A stretch of DNA of 26,594 nt from CAZHLD01 sp964533185 (GTDB lineage: Bacteria > Acidobacteriota > Terriglobia > Acidiferrales > UBA7541), in contig CAZHLD010000038.1 of assembly GCA_964533185.1 (NCBI GenBank), positions 1 through 26,594 of the forward strand, given 5' to 3'. A model generated the notes under the pieces. That model saw only the letters and a list, made by a program, of their open reading frames with translations, did no database searches and was not told the DNA's origin. Numbering within the stretch: the stretch's first letter is position 1; each line of letters opens with the position of its first letter. The position numbers and the translations under genes were made by a program. This document shows, in pieces, positions 7,882 to 16,387 of this stretch.

Positions 7882-10386
7882 TTGTTGGACTCACTCGGCA
7901 ATCTCGAACGCACACATTATTGCGGCGCGCTGCGCGTCGGCAACGACGGTCGCGACGTCATCCTGATGGGTTGGGTTGCGCGGCGGCGCGACTTGGGAAA
8001 CCTCATCTTCATTGACCTGCGCGACCGCGCTGGCATCGCCCAGATCGTATTCAACAAGGACACGGCCCCCGACGCCCACGCCAAGGCCGAGCAGCTCCGC
8101 TCTGAATACGTCGTCGCCGTTGAAGGCCGCGTTGTCCGCCGCGCCAAGGCGAATCCGGAGCTGGCCACCGGCGAAGTCGAAGTGGTGGCCACGCGCCTGC
8201 ACATCCTGAACACTGCCAAGACGCCGCCCTTCACCATCGAGGAAGAGACTACCGCGGCCGAAGAGACGCGCCTGCGGTATCGCTACCTCGACCTGCGCCG
8301 CCCGCGCCCGGCCCACAACATTGCTCTGCGCCACCGCGTGATTCTTGAAATCCGCAAGGCCATGGACGAGATGGGCTTTTACGAAGTCGAGACGCCCATG
8401 CTCACCCGCTCGACGCCCGAAGGCGCGCGCGATTATCTCGTCCCCAGCCGCGTCCACCCCGGTCAGTTTTACGCGCTGCCGCAGTCGCCGCAGATCTTCA
8501 AACAGATCCTGATGATCAGCGGCATGGACCGCTATTTCCAGATTGCGCGCTGCTTCCGCGATGAAGACCAGCGCGCCGACCGCCAGCCGGAATTCACCCA
8601 GCTTGACCTCGAAATGAGCTTTCCCACGCAGGACGCCATCTTCGGCGTGATTGAGCGCGTGATGCAGCGTGCCTGCGCGGTGATTGGCGCGAACGTCGGC
8701 GCGCCCTTCCGCCGGCTCGACTACCGCGAAGCCATCCGCCGCTACGGCTCGGATAAGCCCGACCTGCGCTTCGGCATGGAGCTGCACGACGTGACGGCGC
8801 TCTTTGCCGCGGCGCGCGAGACGCTGCACGTGGAAGGCAATGTCCATGCGCTGGCAGCGCCCGGCGCGGCGTCATTCTCCCGCAAGCAGCTTGACGAGCT
8901 GGGTGAACGCGCGAAGGCGCTCGGCGCGCGCGGGCTTTACTTCGCCAGGGTCGCCGCCGAAGGCATCACCTCGCCGCTTGAGAAAACGCTCGGCGCCGAG
9001 GACGTCAAGAAACTTTGCGAAGCCGCGGGCGCAAAAGCAGGCGACCTTGTGGTGGCAGTGGCAGCGAAGCAGCAGATCAAAGGCACTGATGCCGCTGCGT
9101 TCATCGCCGGGCAGATTCGCCTGCAACTGGCCGACCAGCTCGGGCTTATCCCGAAAGACCGCTGGGAGTTCCTGTGGCTCACGGGCTTTCCGCTGTTTGA
9201 TTGGAGCGACACAGAAAACGCCTGGGTGTCCGCGCAGCACCCGTTCACAGGTATCTTCGAGGAAGATCTCGACAAGCTCGAAGACGAATCGCGCCGCGGC
9301 GAAATCCGCTCGAAGGGCTACGATTTGGTGCTCAACGGTGTCGAGTTAGGCTCGGGCAGCATTAGGATTCACCGGCAGGACGTGCAGTCGCGCGTTTTTC
9401 GGGCGCTGGGCCTCACCGACGAGCAGGTTCGCCAGCGCTTCGGCTTCTTCCTCGACGCGCTGAGCTTCGGCACGCCGCCCCACGGCGGCATCGCGCTCGG
9501 GCTCGACCGCGTTGTCGCATTGCTGGCCGGAGAAAAATCCATCCGCGAGGTCATCGCCTTCCCCAAAACGGCCAAGGCCCAAGACCTTATGGGGGATACG
9601 CCCAGCCCTGTCGAAGCGCCGCAAGAAGACGAATTGGAGCTAATGGCTGCGTTCCCTAATCTACCGGGGCATTGCTGGGTGTTGGCTGAGTTGTGTGATG
9701 AATTGATTCGCAGAATAGAGAATGAGATTTTTGATCGAGGCGACCTGCCCTTCGATAGTCCTTTCCAGCAAGCGATGGCCCTGATCATTGCAAAATCCAG
9801 GAATGATGCTCGGAGTGCGATACGGCTCGCCAAGGGAGGATATGGGCGCCAAGCTGCGGCGCTTTGCCGCAGCCTCGTTGAATCGGCCATAAACAGCTTG
9901 TACATATCAAAGGATCCAGCCGTCCGTGCCCAAGCATTTCTCGAGTCCATAGTTGATGCGAACCAACGCCTTGCGAACGGACTTGGAAAACATCATATTG
10001 ACGCCGATATACAGAAGGCAGTAGCGGAAGTCGCTTCTATCGAGGGCAAATCAGGTTGGCCCCGAAGTCTTAGAGAAAGAGCCTATGCCGTTGAGCAACC
10101 GTCATACAGCTATGATGTTGTATTTCCGCTGCTGTCCCAGATTGTCCATTCCAATGTGGCCTCTCTTGCTGGTCAAGTGCAACAACAAGGTATCGGCAAG
10201 TTTTCACTCGAGATAGGCCGTGGCCCCGATTGGGTAGACACTGCCTTGGCGACAACTTTCATGTACGTGAGTCTAATTGCGGGCGTAGTTTACGACGCAT
10301 TTGGAATTGACAAGACTCGTGTAGAAGAACTAGCAGAGAAATTCAACCGACTACATGGGACTTCGGCGGTGGCGAGGTCGTCCTAG
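7882..10386 (+). CDS. aspS: Aspartyl-tRNA synthetase fused to a C-terminal DUF5677-like helical domain, 834 aa
   Basis: Residues 1 to about 583 form a full bacterial-type AspRS that charges tRNA-Asp: OB-fold anticodon domain (RTHYCGALR to RLHILN), motif 2 FRDEDQRADRQPEFTQLDLE, the bacterial GAD insertion domain (about 290-400), HPFT, and motif 3 GGIALGLDRVVALL. The synthetase normally stops just after the DLMGDTPSPV region (about 568-577). Here the frame continues for roughly 250 residues that are all-helical in character (RQAAALCRSLVESAINSLYI; YDVVFPLLSQIVHSNVASLA). From memory this resembles DUF5677 proteins; I could not verify it. The fused part is lower in GC and may have its own start at 9643. 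The TTG at 7882 gives the family-typical (M)LDSLGNLERTHYCG; TTG 7885 is an alternative. mutL begins two bases after the stop. Confidence 0.92.
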   Translation: MLDSLGNLERTHYCGALRVGNDGRDVILMGWVARRRDLGNLIFIDLRDRAGIAQIVFNKDTAPDAHAKAEQLRSEYVVAVEGRVVRRAKANPELATGEVEVVATRLHILNTAKTPPFTIEEETTAAEETRLRYRYLDLRRPRPAHNIALRHRVILEIRKAMDEMGFYEVETPMLTRSTPEGARDYLVPSRVHPGQFYALPQSPQIFKQILMISGMDRYFQIARCFRDEDQRADRQPEFTQLDLEMSFPTQDAIFGVIERVMQRACAVIGANVGAPFRRLDYREAIRRYGSDKPDLRFGMELHDVTALFAAARETLHVEGNVHALAAPGAASFSRKQLDELGERAKALGARGLYFARVAAEGITSPLEKTLGAEDVKKLCEAAGAKAGDLVVAVAAKQQIKGTDAAAFIAGQIRLQLADQLGLIPKDRWEFLWLTGFPLFDWSDTENAWVSAQHPFTGIFEEDLDKLEDESRRGEIRSKGYDLVLNGVELGSGSIRIHRQDVQSRVFRALGLTDEQVRQRFGFFLDALSFGTPPHGGIALGLDRVVALLAGEKSIREVIAFPKTAKAQDLMGDTPSPVEAPQEDELELMAAFPNLPGHCWVLAELCDELIRRIENEIFDRGDLPFDSPFQQAMALIIAKSRNDARSAIRLAKGGYGRQAAALCRSLVESAINSLYISKDPAVRAQAFLESIVDANQRLANGLGKHHIDADIQKAVAEVASIEGKSGWPRSLRERAYAVEQPSYSYDVVFPLLSQIVHSNVASLAGQVQQQGIGKFSLEIGRGPDWVDTALATTFMYVSLIAGVVYDAFGIDKTRVEELAEKFNRLHGTSAVARSS
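9643..10386 (+). other. DUF5677-like C-terminal domain of the AspRS fusion, with possible internal start
   Basis: This marks the non-synthetase part. The codons for MAAFPNLPGHCWVLAELCDE begin with an in-frame ATG at 9643, preceded by GGAG at 9636-9639, so it could also be made as a separate protein of about 247 aa. Key visible blocks are SRNDARSAIRLAKGGYGRQA, a helix with CRSLVE, SLYISKDPAVRAQAFLES, and a C-terminal segment with PLLSQIVHSNV and a hydrophobic helix near FMYVSLIAGVVYDAF. Three 60-base rows that I counted (from 9901, 9961 and 10081) are 50, 47 and 52 percent GC, against 63 and 70 percent in AspRS rows from 8521 and 8881 (one AspRS row, 8341, is 52). This is consistent with acquired DNA. 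Function unknown. Confidence 0.6.
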
Positions 10387-10388
10387 AA

Positions 10389-12326
10389 ATGAGCAGAATA
10401 CGGATATTGCCGGAGGCAGTGGCCAACCGCATCGCCGCGGGCGAGGTGGTGGAGCGGCCCGCGTCGGTGGTGAAGGAGCTGCTCGAAAACGCGCTCGACG
10501 CCGGCGCGCGCTCGATCCGCATCGAGGCCGAAGCCGGCGGCAAGCGCATGATCCGCGTGATTGACGACGGCTGTGGCATGGCCCACGACGACGCGCTGCT
10601 GGCCTTCGAACGTCACGCCACCTCGAAGCTGCGCACTGCCGAAGACCTTCTCTCGATGGCGACTCTCGGCTTTCGCGGCGAGGCGTTGCCTTCGATCGCC
10701 GCCGTCTCGCGCCTGCTGCTCGAAACGCGCGCCGCGGAAGAAGAAAACGGTACGCGGATCGAGTTTGCCGGCGGCAAGCTGGTCGGCGTCAAGCCTGCGG
10801 GTCTGCCCGTAGGTACATCGGTCAGCGTGGCGGACATTTTTTACTGCGTGCCCGCGCGGCGGAAATTTCTGAAGTCGGAGACGATCGAGCTCGGCCACAT
10901 CGCCTCGCTCGTGACCCACTACGCGCTGGCGCATCCCGACAAGCAGTTCCAGCTCAAGACGCCGACGCAGGAAATCGTCAACGTCTCCCCGGTCGAATCG
11001 CTCGCCGACCGCGTCTATCAGCTCTTTGGCCGCCAGGCGCTCGACGAGCTGGTGGAGATCCCCGCGACCGCAGCTCCCGTTCGCGCAGCAATCACCGAAC
11101 CGGAGCTCGAGCCCGAAGAACGCGCCACGGAGATGGTGGTGCGCGGGTTTGCCTCGCGCCCGGAGGCGCAGCGCACCAACCGCAACGGCATCTTCATCTT
11201 CGTCAACCGCCGCCTGGTGCGCGACCGCCTGATCCTCCACGCGCTGCACGAGGCCTACCGCAATATTCATCCGGCGGGCGTTTTTCCCGCCGTGCTGCTC
11301 TTCCTCGAGCTGCCCTGCGAGGAGGTGGACGTCAACGTCCACCCCTCGAAAATCGAAGTGCGCTTCCGGCATCCGCAATGTGTCCACGACTTCACGCGCG
11401 ATGCCATCCGCGCTGCGCTCAGCCACGCGCGTCCGGTGCCGAGCTTTGCGGCCGCTGCCGGAGCGGGAGCCGGGACAGTAGCGCCGGGCATGACTGCTCG
11501 ATCGGGAGGCGATGGCTCAGTGGTGATGCCGCCGCGCGCGATGATCCCGCAGGCTGCGCCGCTTGACGGCTCAGTGCCCGCAGAAGCCTTCGAGCTGACC
11601 GGCGCGCCTCAGCGGCCCGAGCCACAGCGCTTCCGCTTCGATACGGGGCAGGTGATCGAGCTCGGCGCCGCGCCGGAGCAGTTTGCCGAACACTTCGAAC
11701 AGGTGGCCACGCAGCAAATGACCGAGGCGCCGGCCACGGCCGACGGCCTGGCCGAGCTCAAGCCGCTCGGGCAGGTAAATTCGAGCTTCATCGTTGCCGT
11801 GAACGGTGAAGGGCTGTGGATCATTGACCAGCACGTGGCCCACGAGCGCGTGCTCTTTGAGCAGCACCTTCGCGCGCGCCGCGAAGGCGCGGTCGGCGGC
11901 CAGCGGCTGCTCGTGCCGCTGGTTGTAGAGCTTGCCCCGCGGCAACTGGTGATCTTCGAGAAGATCGCTGAAGAGCTGCGCGAAAATGGTTTCGAGGTCG
12001 AACTGATCGGCGCGCGCAGTGTGGCCATACAGGCCGCGCCCGCCGGCATCCCTTCCTCCGATGCGGAAAAACTGCTCACCGAGATTCTCGATGGCGTCGA
12101 GCGCGAGAACCAGGCCATTTCGATTGACTCACTCCAGGCCAAGATTGCCGCTTCGACCGCCTGCCACGCCGCCATCAAGGTGAACATGCCGCTCGACCAG
12201 ACCAAGATGGAATGGCTGCTCGGGGCGCTGGCCAAAACCGAAGCGCCGATGAGCTGCCCGCACGGGCGGCCGATCGTGCTGCGCTACTCGCTGCGCGAAA
12301 TCGAGCGCGCGTTTAAGCGCATCTGA
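10389..12326 (+). CDS. mutL: DNA mismatch repair protein MutL with endonuclease motif, 645 aa
   Basis: MutL couples MutS mismatch recognition to strand incision and excision. The N-terminal GHKL ATPase is complete: ELLENALDAGA, DDGCGM, ERHATSKL and TLGFRGEALPSIAAVS (residues to about 105), followed by the transducer domain (VNRRLVRDRLILHA; VNVHPSKIEVRF). A Pro/Ala-rich linker (about 345-445) leads to a C-terminal dimerisation domain. That domain carries the nickase motif as DQHVAHERVLFE (from D480; canonical DQHAAHE with one Ala-to-Val change) and CPHGRP (from C623). These metal-binding motifs mark the MutH-independent type of MutL that nicks DNA itself. The start lies two bases after the aspS stop, with GAGGT about ten bases before the ATG, so the genes are probably translationally coupled. 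Confidence 0.96.
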   Translation: MSRIRILPEAVANRIAAGEVVERPASVVKELLENALDAGARSIRIEAEAGGKRMIRVIDDGCGMAHDDALLAFERHATSKLRTAEDLLSMATLGFRGEALPSIAAVSRLLLETRAAEEENGTRIEFAGGKLVGVKPAGLPVGTSVSVADIFYCVPARRKFLKSETIELGHIASLVTHYALAHPDKQFQLKTPTQEIVNVSPVESLADRVYQLFGRQALDELVEIPATAAPVRAAITEPELEPEERATEMVVRGFASRPEAQRTNRNGIFIFVNRRLVRDRLILHALHEAYRNIHPAGVFPAVLLFLELPCEEVDVNVHPSKIEVRFRHPQCVHDFTRDAIRAALSHARPVPSFAAAAGAGAGTVAPGMTARSGGDGSVVMPPRAMIPQAAPLDGSVPAEAFELTGAPQRPEPQRFRFDTGQVIELGAAPEQFAEHFEQVATQQMTEAPATADGLAELKPLGQVNSSFIVAVNGEGLWIIDQHVAHERVLFEQHLRARREGAVGGQRLLVPLVVELAPRQLVIFEKIAEELRENGFEVELIGARSVAIQAAPAGIPSSDAEKLLTEILDGVERENQAISIDSLQAKIAASTACHAAIKVNMPLDQTKMEWLLGALAKTEAPMSCPHGRPIVLRYSLREIERAFKRI

Positions 12327-12353
12327 CCCCATGGCCAATTCTCCCCACCCTCG

Positions 12354-13157
12354 ATGCGACGCCTGATCATTGCCATTGACGGCCCGGTGGGCTCGGGCAA
12401 GAGCACGGTGGCGCGGCGCGTGGCCGAGCTGCTCGGCTACACCTATCTCGACAGCGGCGCGATGTACCGCGCGCTGGCGTGGAAGGCGTTGAAGCAGCGC
12501 GTACCTTTGGACGATCTGACGCGGCTCGAAACGCTCGCGACCGAAACTCGCATTGACCTCAAAGCGGAACGCGACGGCGTGCATGTGCGCGTTGACGGCG
12601 CAGACGTCACCCACGCGATCCGCACGCCGGAGATCTCCGAAGCAACGTCTCGCATATCCGTGATCCCCGGTTTGCGACGCCAGATGGTGGCTGAACAGCA
12701 GCGCGCGGGCCGAAAAGGCAGCGTGGTGATGGAAGGGCGCGACATTGGTACGGTCGTCTTCCCGCGGGCGGATCTGAAAATCTACCTCGACGCCAATGTG
12801 GAAGTCCGCGCTGAACGCCGCCTGCGTGAGCTTGTTGCCCGCGGTGAAGCGATCACACTCGAGCAAATGCTCGAAGACGTGCGCGAACGCGACCGTCGCG
12901 ACAAGGGCCGCGAGGCCTCGCCGCTGGTTCGCGCGCCCGACGCCGTGCTGGTGGACAACACGGCGATGGACGTGGAGGAAACGGCGCGGTTAGTCGTGCT
13001 CCTGGCGCGGCAGCAGGCTGGCGGCAGAAAACCGGCGGCATCGCGGAGAATCAAAGGGAAAAAGCGTCCGGCACGGAAGAAGCGGAAAGCGCCCAGCAAG
13101 AAACCGGCACGGGGCACGCGCAGAAAGCCAGTTCGAAACCGGAGGCAAAGCAATTGA
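12354..13157 (+). CDS. cmk: Cytidylate kinase with a Lys/Arg-rich C-terminal tail, 267 aa
   Basis: Cmk phosphorylates CMP and dCMP with ATP in pyrimidine nucleotide supply. Visible features are the P-loop GPVGSGKST (residues 10-18), YLDSGAMYRALAWKAL, the CMP-binding region with MEGRDIGTVVFPRADLKIYLDA, and the lid DRRDKGREASPLVRAPDAVLVDN. Family members are usually about 220-230 residues; this one runs on to 267. Residues 223-267 form a disordered basic tail in which 22 of 45 residues are Lys or Arg and none is acidic, resembling histone-like or RNA-binding tails. The gap to mutL is 27 bases. The last codons contain the GGAGG that serves the next gene, whose TTG start overlaps this stop codon. 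The tail is therefore also the DNA that carries the neighbour's ribosome site. Confidence 0.94.
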   Translation: MRRLIIAIDGPVGSGKSTVARRVAELLGYTYLDSGAMYRALAWKALKQRVPLDDLTRLETLATETRIDLKAERDGVHVRVDGADVTHAIRTPEISEATSRISVIPGLRRQMVAEQQRAGRKGSVVMEGRDIGTVVFPRADLKIYLDANVEVRAERRLRELVARGEAITLEQMLEDVRERDRRDKGREASPLVRAPDAVLVDNTAMDVEETARLVVLLARQQAGGRKPAASRRIKGKKRPARKKRKAPSKKPARGTRRKPVRNRRQSN

Positions 13158-15004
13158 GCAGAGCTCGCGCAGCAATCGTTCTGTTGGTATTGCTTCTATC
13201 GGGCGGAAAGTGCATGGGCCAGGCGAGCACACTCCTTGCGAGTGACGGCCAGCGCCTGCGCCAGTTCCTCGCCACCGATTGGGACTACTGGATGCGCGAG
13301 TATCCAGAGAAAGCGACCGGGATCGGCTACCCGGGGCAAAACGCGCGCTGGACCGACTATTCTCCGGCAGCGATCGAGCGTCGCAATCAGCACCTACGCG
13401 CGAGCCTCGCCAGGCTGCGCGCGATCGACGCGACGCGGCTCACCGCCGAAGAGCGGCTCAATTACAACCTCTACCGCAAGCAGATCGAGACGGCCATCGA
13501 GGGTCTGCGCTTTCACAACGACGCGATGCCGCTGCCCGGTGTCGTCGCGGACAACCTGCTGATGCCGATCAGCCAGATGTCGGGCGTGCAACAGGGGGTC
13601 GCCGAGGTAATTGCCATCATGCCGGCGCGGAACGCCCGCGACTATGAGGACATCCTTGCGCGACTCGAGGGTGTGCCGGCGCTTGTGGACCAAACGATTG
13701 CGCTTCTGCAGGAGGGGATGCGTCACGGCTGGACGCCGCCTCGCATCACCATGCGCGACGTGCCGCAGCAGCTCCAAGCCCAGCTTCTGGCTGACCCGCT
13801 GCAGAGCTCGCTCCTTGGCGCCTTCCGGAATTTCCCTGCTGCCGTGCCTGCGGCCGACCGCGCGCGCCTGGCCGAGCGCGCCGCCGCTGCGTACAGCGAC
13901 AAAGTCGCTCCCACTTTCCGCAAGCTGCGCGACTTTCTCGTCCAGACGTACATCCCCGGCTGCCGCGAAAGTATTTCTGCTAGCGCGCTTCCGGGTGACC
14001 CGGCCATCGGCCTGCCCGACGGCGCCGCGCTCTACGCCTACAACGTTCGCTGGCACACCACCACCAGCCTCACGCCGCAGCAGATCCACGAAACCGGCCT
14101 TGCCGAAGTGAAGCGCATCCGCGCCGAGATGGACAAGGTGATTGCGTCGGCAGGGTTCACCGGCAGCTTTGCCGAGTTCACCAACTTCCTGCGCACCGAC
14201 CCGCGTTTTTATTTCACTGAAGCGAGCGCGCTAGTCACTGCCTATCGCGATATTGCGAAGCGCGCCGACCCGCAACTGACGCACCTCTTTGGCGTGTTGC
14301 CGCGGCTGACCTACGGCGTCAAGGTGGTGCCGGAGCACGCCGCGCCTTCGCAGACTACCGCCTACTACGAGCCGGGCTCGCTCGTGGTCGGTCGGCCGGG
14401 CTGGTATTTCGTCAACACGTATAACCTGCTCGCCCGGCCGAAGTGGGAGATGGAAGCGCTCTCGCTGCACGAAGCCGTCCCCGGCCATCATTTGCAAATC
14501 GCGCTCGCGCAGGAGTTCGCCGGACTGCCCGATTTCCGCAAGCACTCGGGCTACACCGCGTACGTCGAAGGCTGGGCGCTCTATGCAGAAAGCCTGGGCG
14601 AGGAGATGGACTTCTACCGCGACCCGTATGCGAAGTTCGGCCAGCTCACCTACGAGATGTGGCGCGCGATCCGTCTGGTGGTGGACACCGGTATGCACTC
14701 GATGGGCTGGTCGCGCCAGCAGGCGATTGATTTCTTCCGCGCCAACAGCGCCAAGACCGACCAGGACATCACCGTCGAGGTGGACCGCTACATCGTCTGG
14801 CCCGGCCAGGCGCTGGGCTATAAAATCGGCCAACTAAAAATCCGCGAGCTGCGCACCCGCGCCGGACGCGAGCTCGGCCCGCGCTTCGATATCCGCACCT
14901 TCCACGACGCCGTGCTCGGCCAGGGCGCCATACCGCTCGACGTGCTGGAAGCGCGCATCCGCGCCTGGGTTGTACAGCAGACCAAGAAGGGCGCAAAGCG
15001 ATAG
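13154..15004 (+). CDS. Secreted DUF885 family zinc metallopeptidase-like protein, 616 aa
   Basis: The protein begins with a signal peptide (MSRARAAIVLLVLLLSGGKCMGQA), so it acts in the periplasm or outside; Cys20 is not in a proper lipobox. The body matches the DUF885 family. The metal site is visible as HEAVPGHH (residues 439-446) with a downstream Glu in YVEGWALYAE (E472), the HExxxGH arrangement of this family. The C-terminal PGQALGYKIGQLKIRELR is also family-typical. The substrate is unknown; relatives are usually annotated as dipeptidyl or other peptidases. I chose the TTG at 13154 because it overlaps the cmk stop (TTGA) and has a strong GGAGG at 13141-13145. Co-transcription with cmk is very likely, though no functional link is obvious. 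Confidence 0.88.
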   Translation: MSRARAAIVLLVLLLSGGKCMGQASTLLASDGQRLRQFLATDWDYWMREYPEKATGIGYPGQNARWTDYSPAAIERRNQHLRASLARLRAIDATRLTAEERLNYNLYRKQIETAIEGLRFHNDAMPLPGVVADNLLMPISQMSGVQQGVAEVIAIMPARNARDYEDILARLEGVPALVDQTIALLQEGMRHGWTPPRITMRDVPQQLQAQLLADPLQSSLLGAFRNFPAAVPAADRARLAERAAAAYSDKVAPTFRKLRDFLVQTYIPGCRESISASALPGDPAIGLPDGAALYAYNVRWHTTTSLTPQQIHETGLAEVKRIRAEMDKVIASAGFTGSFAEFTNFLRTDPRFYFTEASALVTAYRDIAKRADPQLTHLFGVLPRLTYGVKVVPEHAAPSQTTAYYEPGSLVVGRPGWYFVNTYNLLARPKWEMEALSLHEAVPGHHLQIALAQEFAGLPDFRKHSGYTAYVEGWALYAESLGEEMDFYRDPYAKFGQLTYEMWRAIRLVVDTGMHSMGWSRQQAIDFFRANSAKTDQDITVEVDRYIVWPGQALGYKIGQLKIRELRTRAGRELGPRFDIRTFHDAVLGQGAIPLDVLEARIRAWVVQQTKKGAKR

Positions 15005-15016
15005 GAGACCGAAGCG

Positions 15017-15110
15017 ATGATTACCCGCTTCTGGCGAGGCTGGACGACGCGAAAACGCAGGCCCCAATGAGGAGCTGCTGCGCACGAAGATCCTGCCCGG
15101 CATCCACTGA
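15017..15110 (+). pseudogene. Frameshifted, truncated remnant of an antibiotic-biosynthesis-monooxygenase-like gene
   Basis: The ATG at 15017 has an AGGAG ribosome site (15003-15007) and reads MITRFWRGWTT. A frame change then occurs near 15050, and the next frame gives ENAGPNEELLRTKILPGIH followed by a stop at 15108-15110. Joined, these two pieces resemble the first third of small ABM-type (dimeric alpha-beta barrel) proteins, from my memory of the family. The remainder of the gene is missing; rho begins in the opposite orientation just beyond. It was probably once the last gene of the mutL-cmk-DUF885 operon. Confidence 0.55.
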
Positions 15111-15127
15111 CAACTGAAAACTGATTT

Positions 15128-16387
15128 TCAGGCCGGTGCGGACATTGAGGAGAGGAACTCGGCGTTGGACTTGGTCTTGGTGAGGCGGCCGAGCAGCAGC
15201 TCCATCGCCTCGACGGTCGAGAGCGGGCTGAGCACCTTGCGCAGCACCCAGATACGGCTGAGTTCGTCGGCGGGCAGCAGCAGTTCGTCTTTGCGGGTGC
15301 CTGAGCGCTGGATATCGATCGACGGAAAGACGCGCTTATCCACCAGCCGCCGGTCGAGGTTGATTTCCATGTTGCCGGTGCCCTTGAACTCCTCAAAGAT
15401 GACGTCGTCCATGCGGCTGCCGGTGTCGATCAGCGCGGTAGCGATGATGGTGAGCGAGCCACCCTCTTCGACGTTGCGCGCGGCGGCGAAGAATCGCCGC
15501 GGCCGCTGCAGGGCGTTGGCGTCGATACCGCCGGAGAGCACCTTGCCCGAAGGCGGCGTGACGGCGTTGTAGGCGCGGCCCAGGCGGGTGATCGAATCGA
15601 GCAGCACCACAACGTCGCGCTTATGCTCCACCAGCCGCTTGGCCTTCTCGAGCACCATTTCGGCCACCTGGATGTGCCGCTGCGGTGGCTCGTCGAAGGT
15701 CGAGCTGATCACTTCGCCCTTCACCGTGCGTTGCATGTCGGTGACTTCCTCGGGCCGCTCGTCGATCAGCAGGACGATCAGAGCCATTTCGGAGTGGTTG
15801 GTGGTCACCGAATTGGCGATGGACTGCAGCATCATGGTCTTGCCGGTGCGCGGCGGCGCGACAATCAGACCGCGCTGTCCCTTCCCGAGCGGGCAGAGCA
15901 TGTCCAGCACGCGCCCGGTCAGGTTTTCCTTCGACGTCTCGAGTTTGACGCGCGCCTGCGGGTAGAGTGGCGTCAGGTTGTCGAAGAAGATCTTGTTGCG
16001 GGCGACTTCGGGGTCTTCAAAGTTGACCGCTTCGACCTTGATCAGCGCAAAGTAGCGCTCGCCGTCCTTGGGCGGCCGCACCTGGCCGGAAACGGTGTCG
16101 CCCGTGCGCAGATCGAACTTGCGGATCTGCGACGGCGAGACGTAGATGTCGTCCGGCCCGGGCAGGTAGTTGTACTCCGGCGCGCGCAGGAAGCCGAAGC
16201 CGTCCGGCAGGCATTCCAGCACGCCCTCGGAGAAGATCAGGCCGTTCTTTTCGGTCTGAGCGCGCAGGATCTGGAAGATCAGCTCCTGCTTGCGCATCCC
16301 CGAAGCGCCGGGGATGTCCAGTTCCTTGGCGATTTTCGCCAGGTCGGTGATGTTTTTTTCTTTCAGTTCTGCAAGGCTAATGCTCAT
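15128..16387 (-). CDS. rho: Transcription termination factor Rho, 419 aa
   Basis: Rho is a hexameric RNA-dependent ATPase that pulls RNA polymerase off untranslated RNA. The protein has the standard length and parts: an N-terminal helical domain (SLAELKEKNITDLAKIAKEL), the RNA-binding cold-shock-like domain (GVLECLPDGFGFLR; ending near DTVSGQVR), Walker A APPRTGKTMMLQ (residues about 177-188), Walker B VVVLLDSITRLGRAYN, the Q-loop area GGIDANALQRPRRFF, and the secondary RNA site region. The ATG at 16387 has AAGGAAAG about eight bases upstream. It lies downstream of lon on the same strand across 218 bases, so it probably has its own promoter there, though none is convincing. The 3' end faces the operon from the plus strand. 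Confidence 0.97.
   Translation of the reverse strand: MSISLAELKEKNITDLAKIAKELDIPGASGMRKQELIFQILRAQTEKNGLIFSEGVLECLPDGFGFLRAPEYNYLPGPDDIYVSPSQIRKFDLRTGDTVSGQVRPPKDGERYFALIKVEAVNFEDPEVARNKIFFDNLTPLYPQARVKLETSKENLTGRVLDMLCPLGKGQRGLIVAPPRTGKTMMLQSIANSVTTNHSEMALIVLLIDERPEEVTDMQRTVKGEVISSTFDEPPQRHIQVAEMVLEKAKRLVEHKRDVVVLLDSITRLGRAYNAVTPPSGKVLSGGIDANALQRPRRFFAAARNVEEGGSLTIIATALIDTGSRMDDVIFEEFKGTGNMEINLDRRLVDKRVFPSIDIQRSGTRKDELLLPADELSRIWVLRKVLSPLSTVEAMELLLGRLTKTKSNAEFLSSMSAPA

Noticed and set aside
15108..15135. GAAAA/TTTTC hairpin at the rho 3' end as a terminator
   Set aside because: The stem is only five A-T-rich pairs and no U tract follows.
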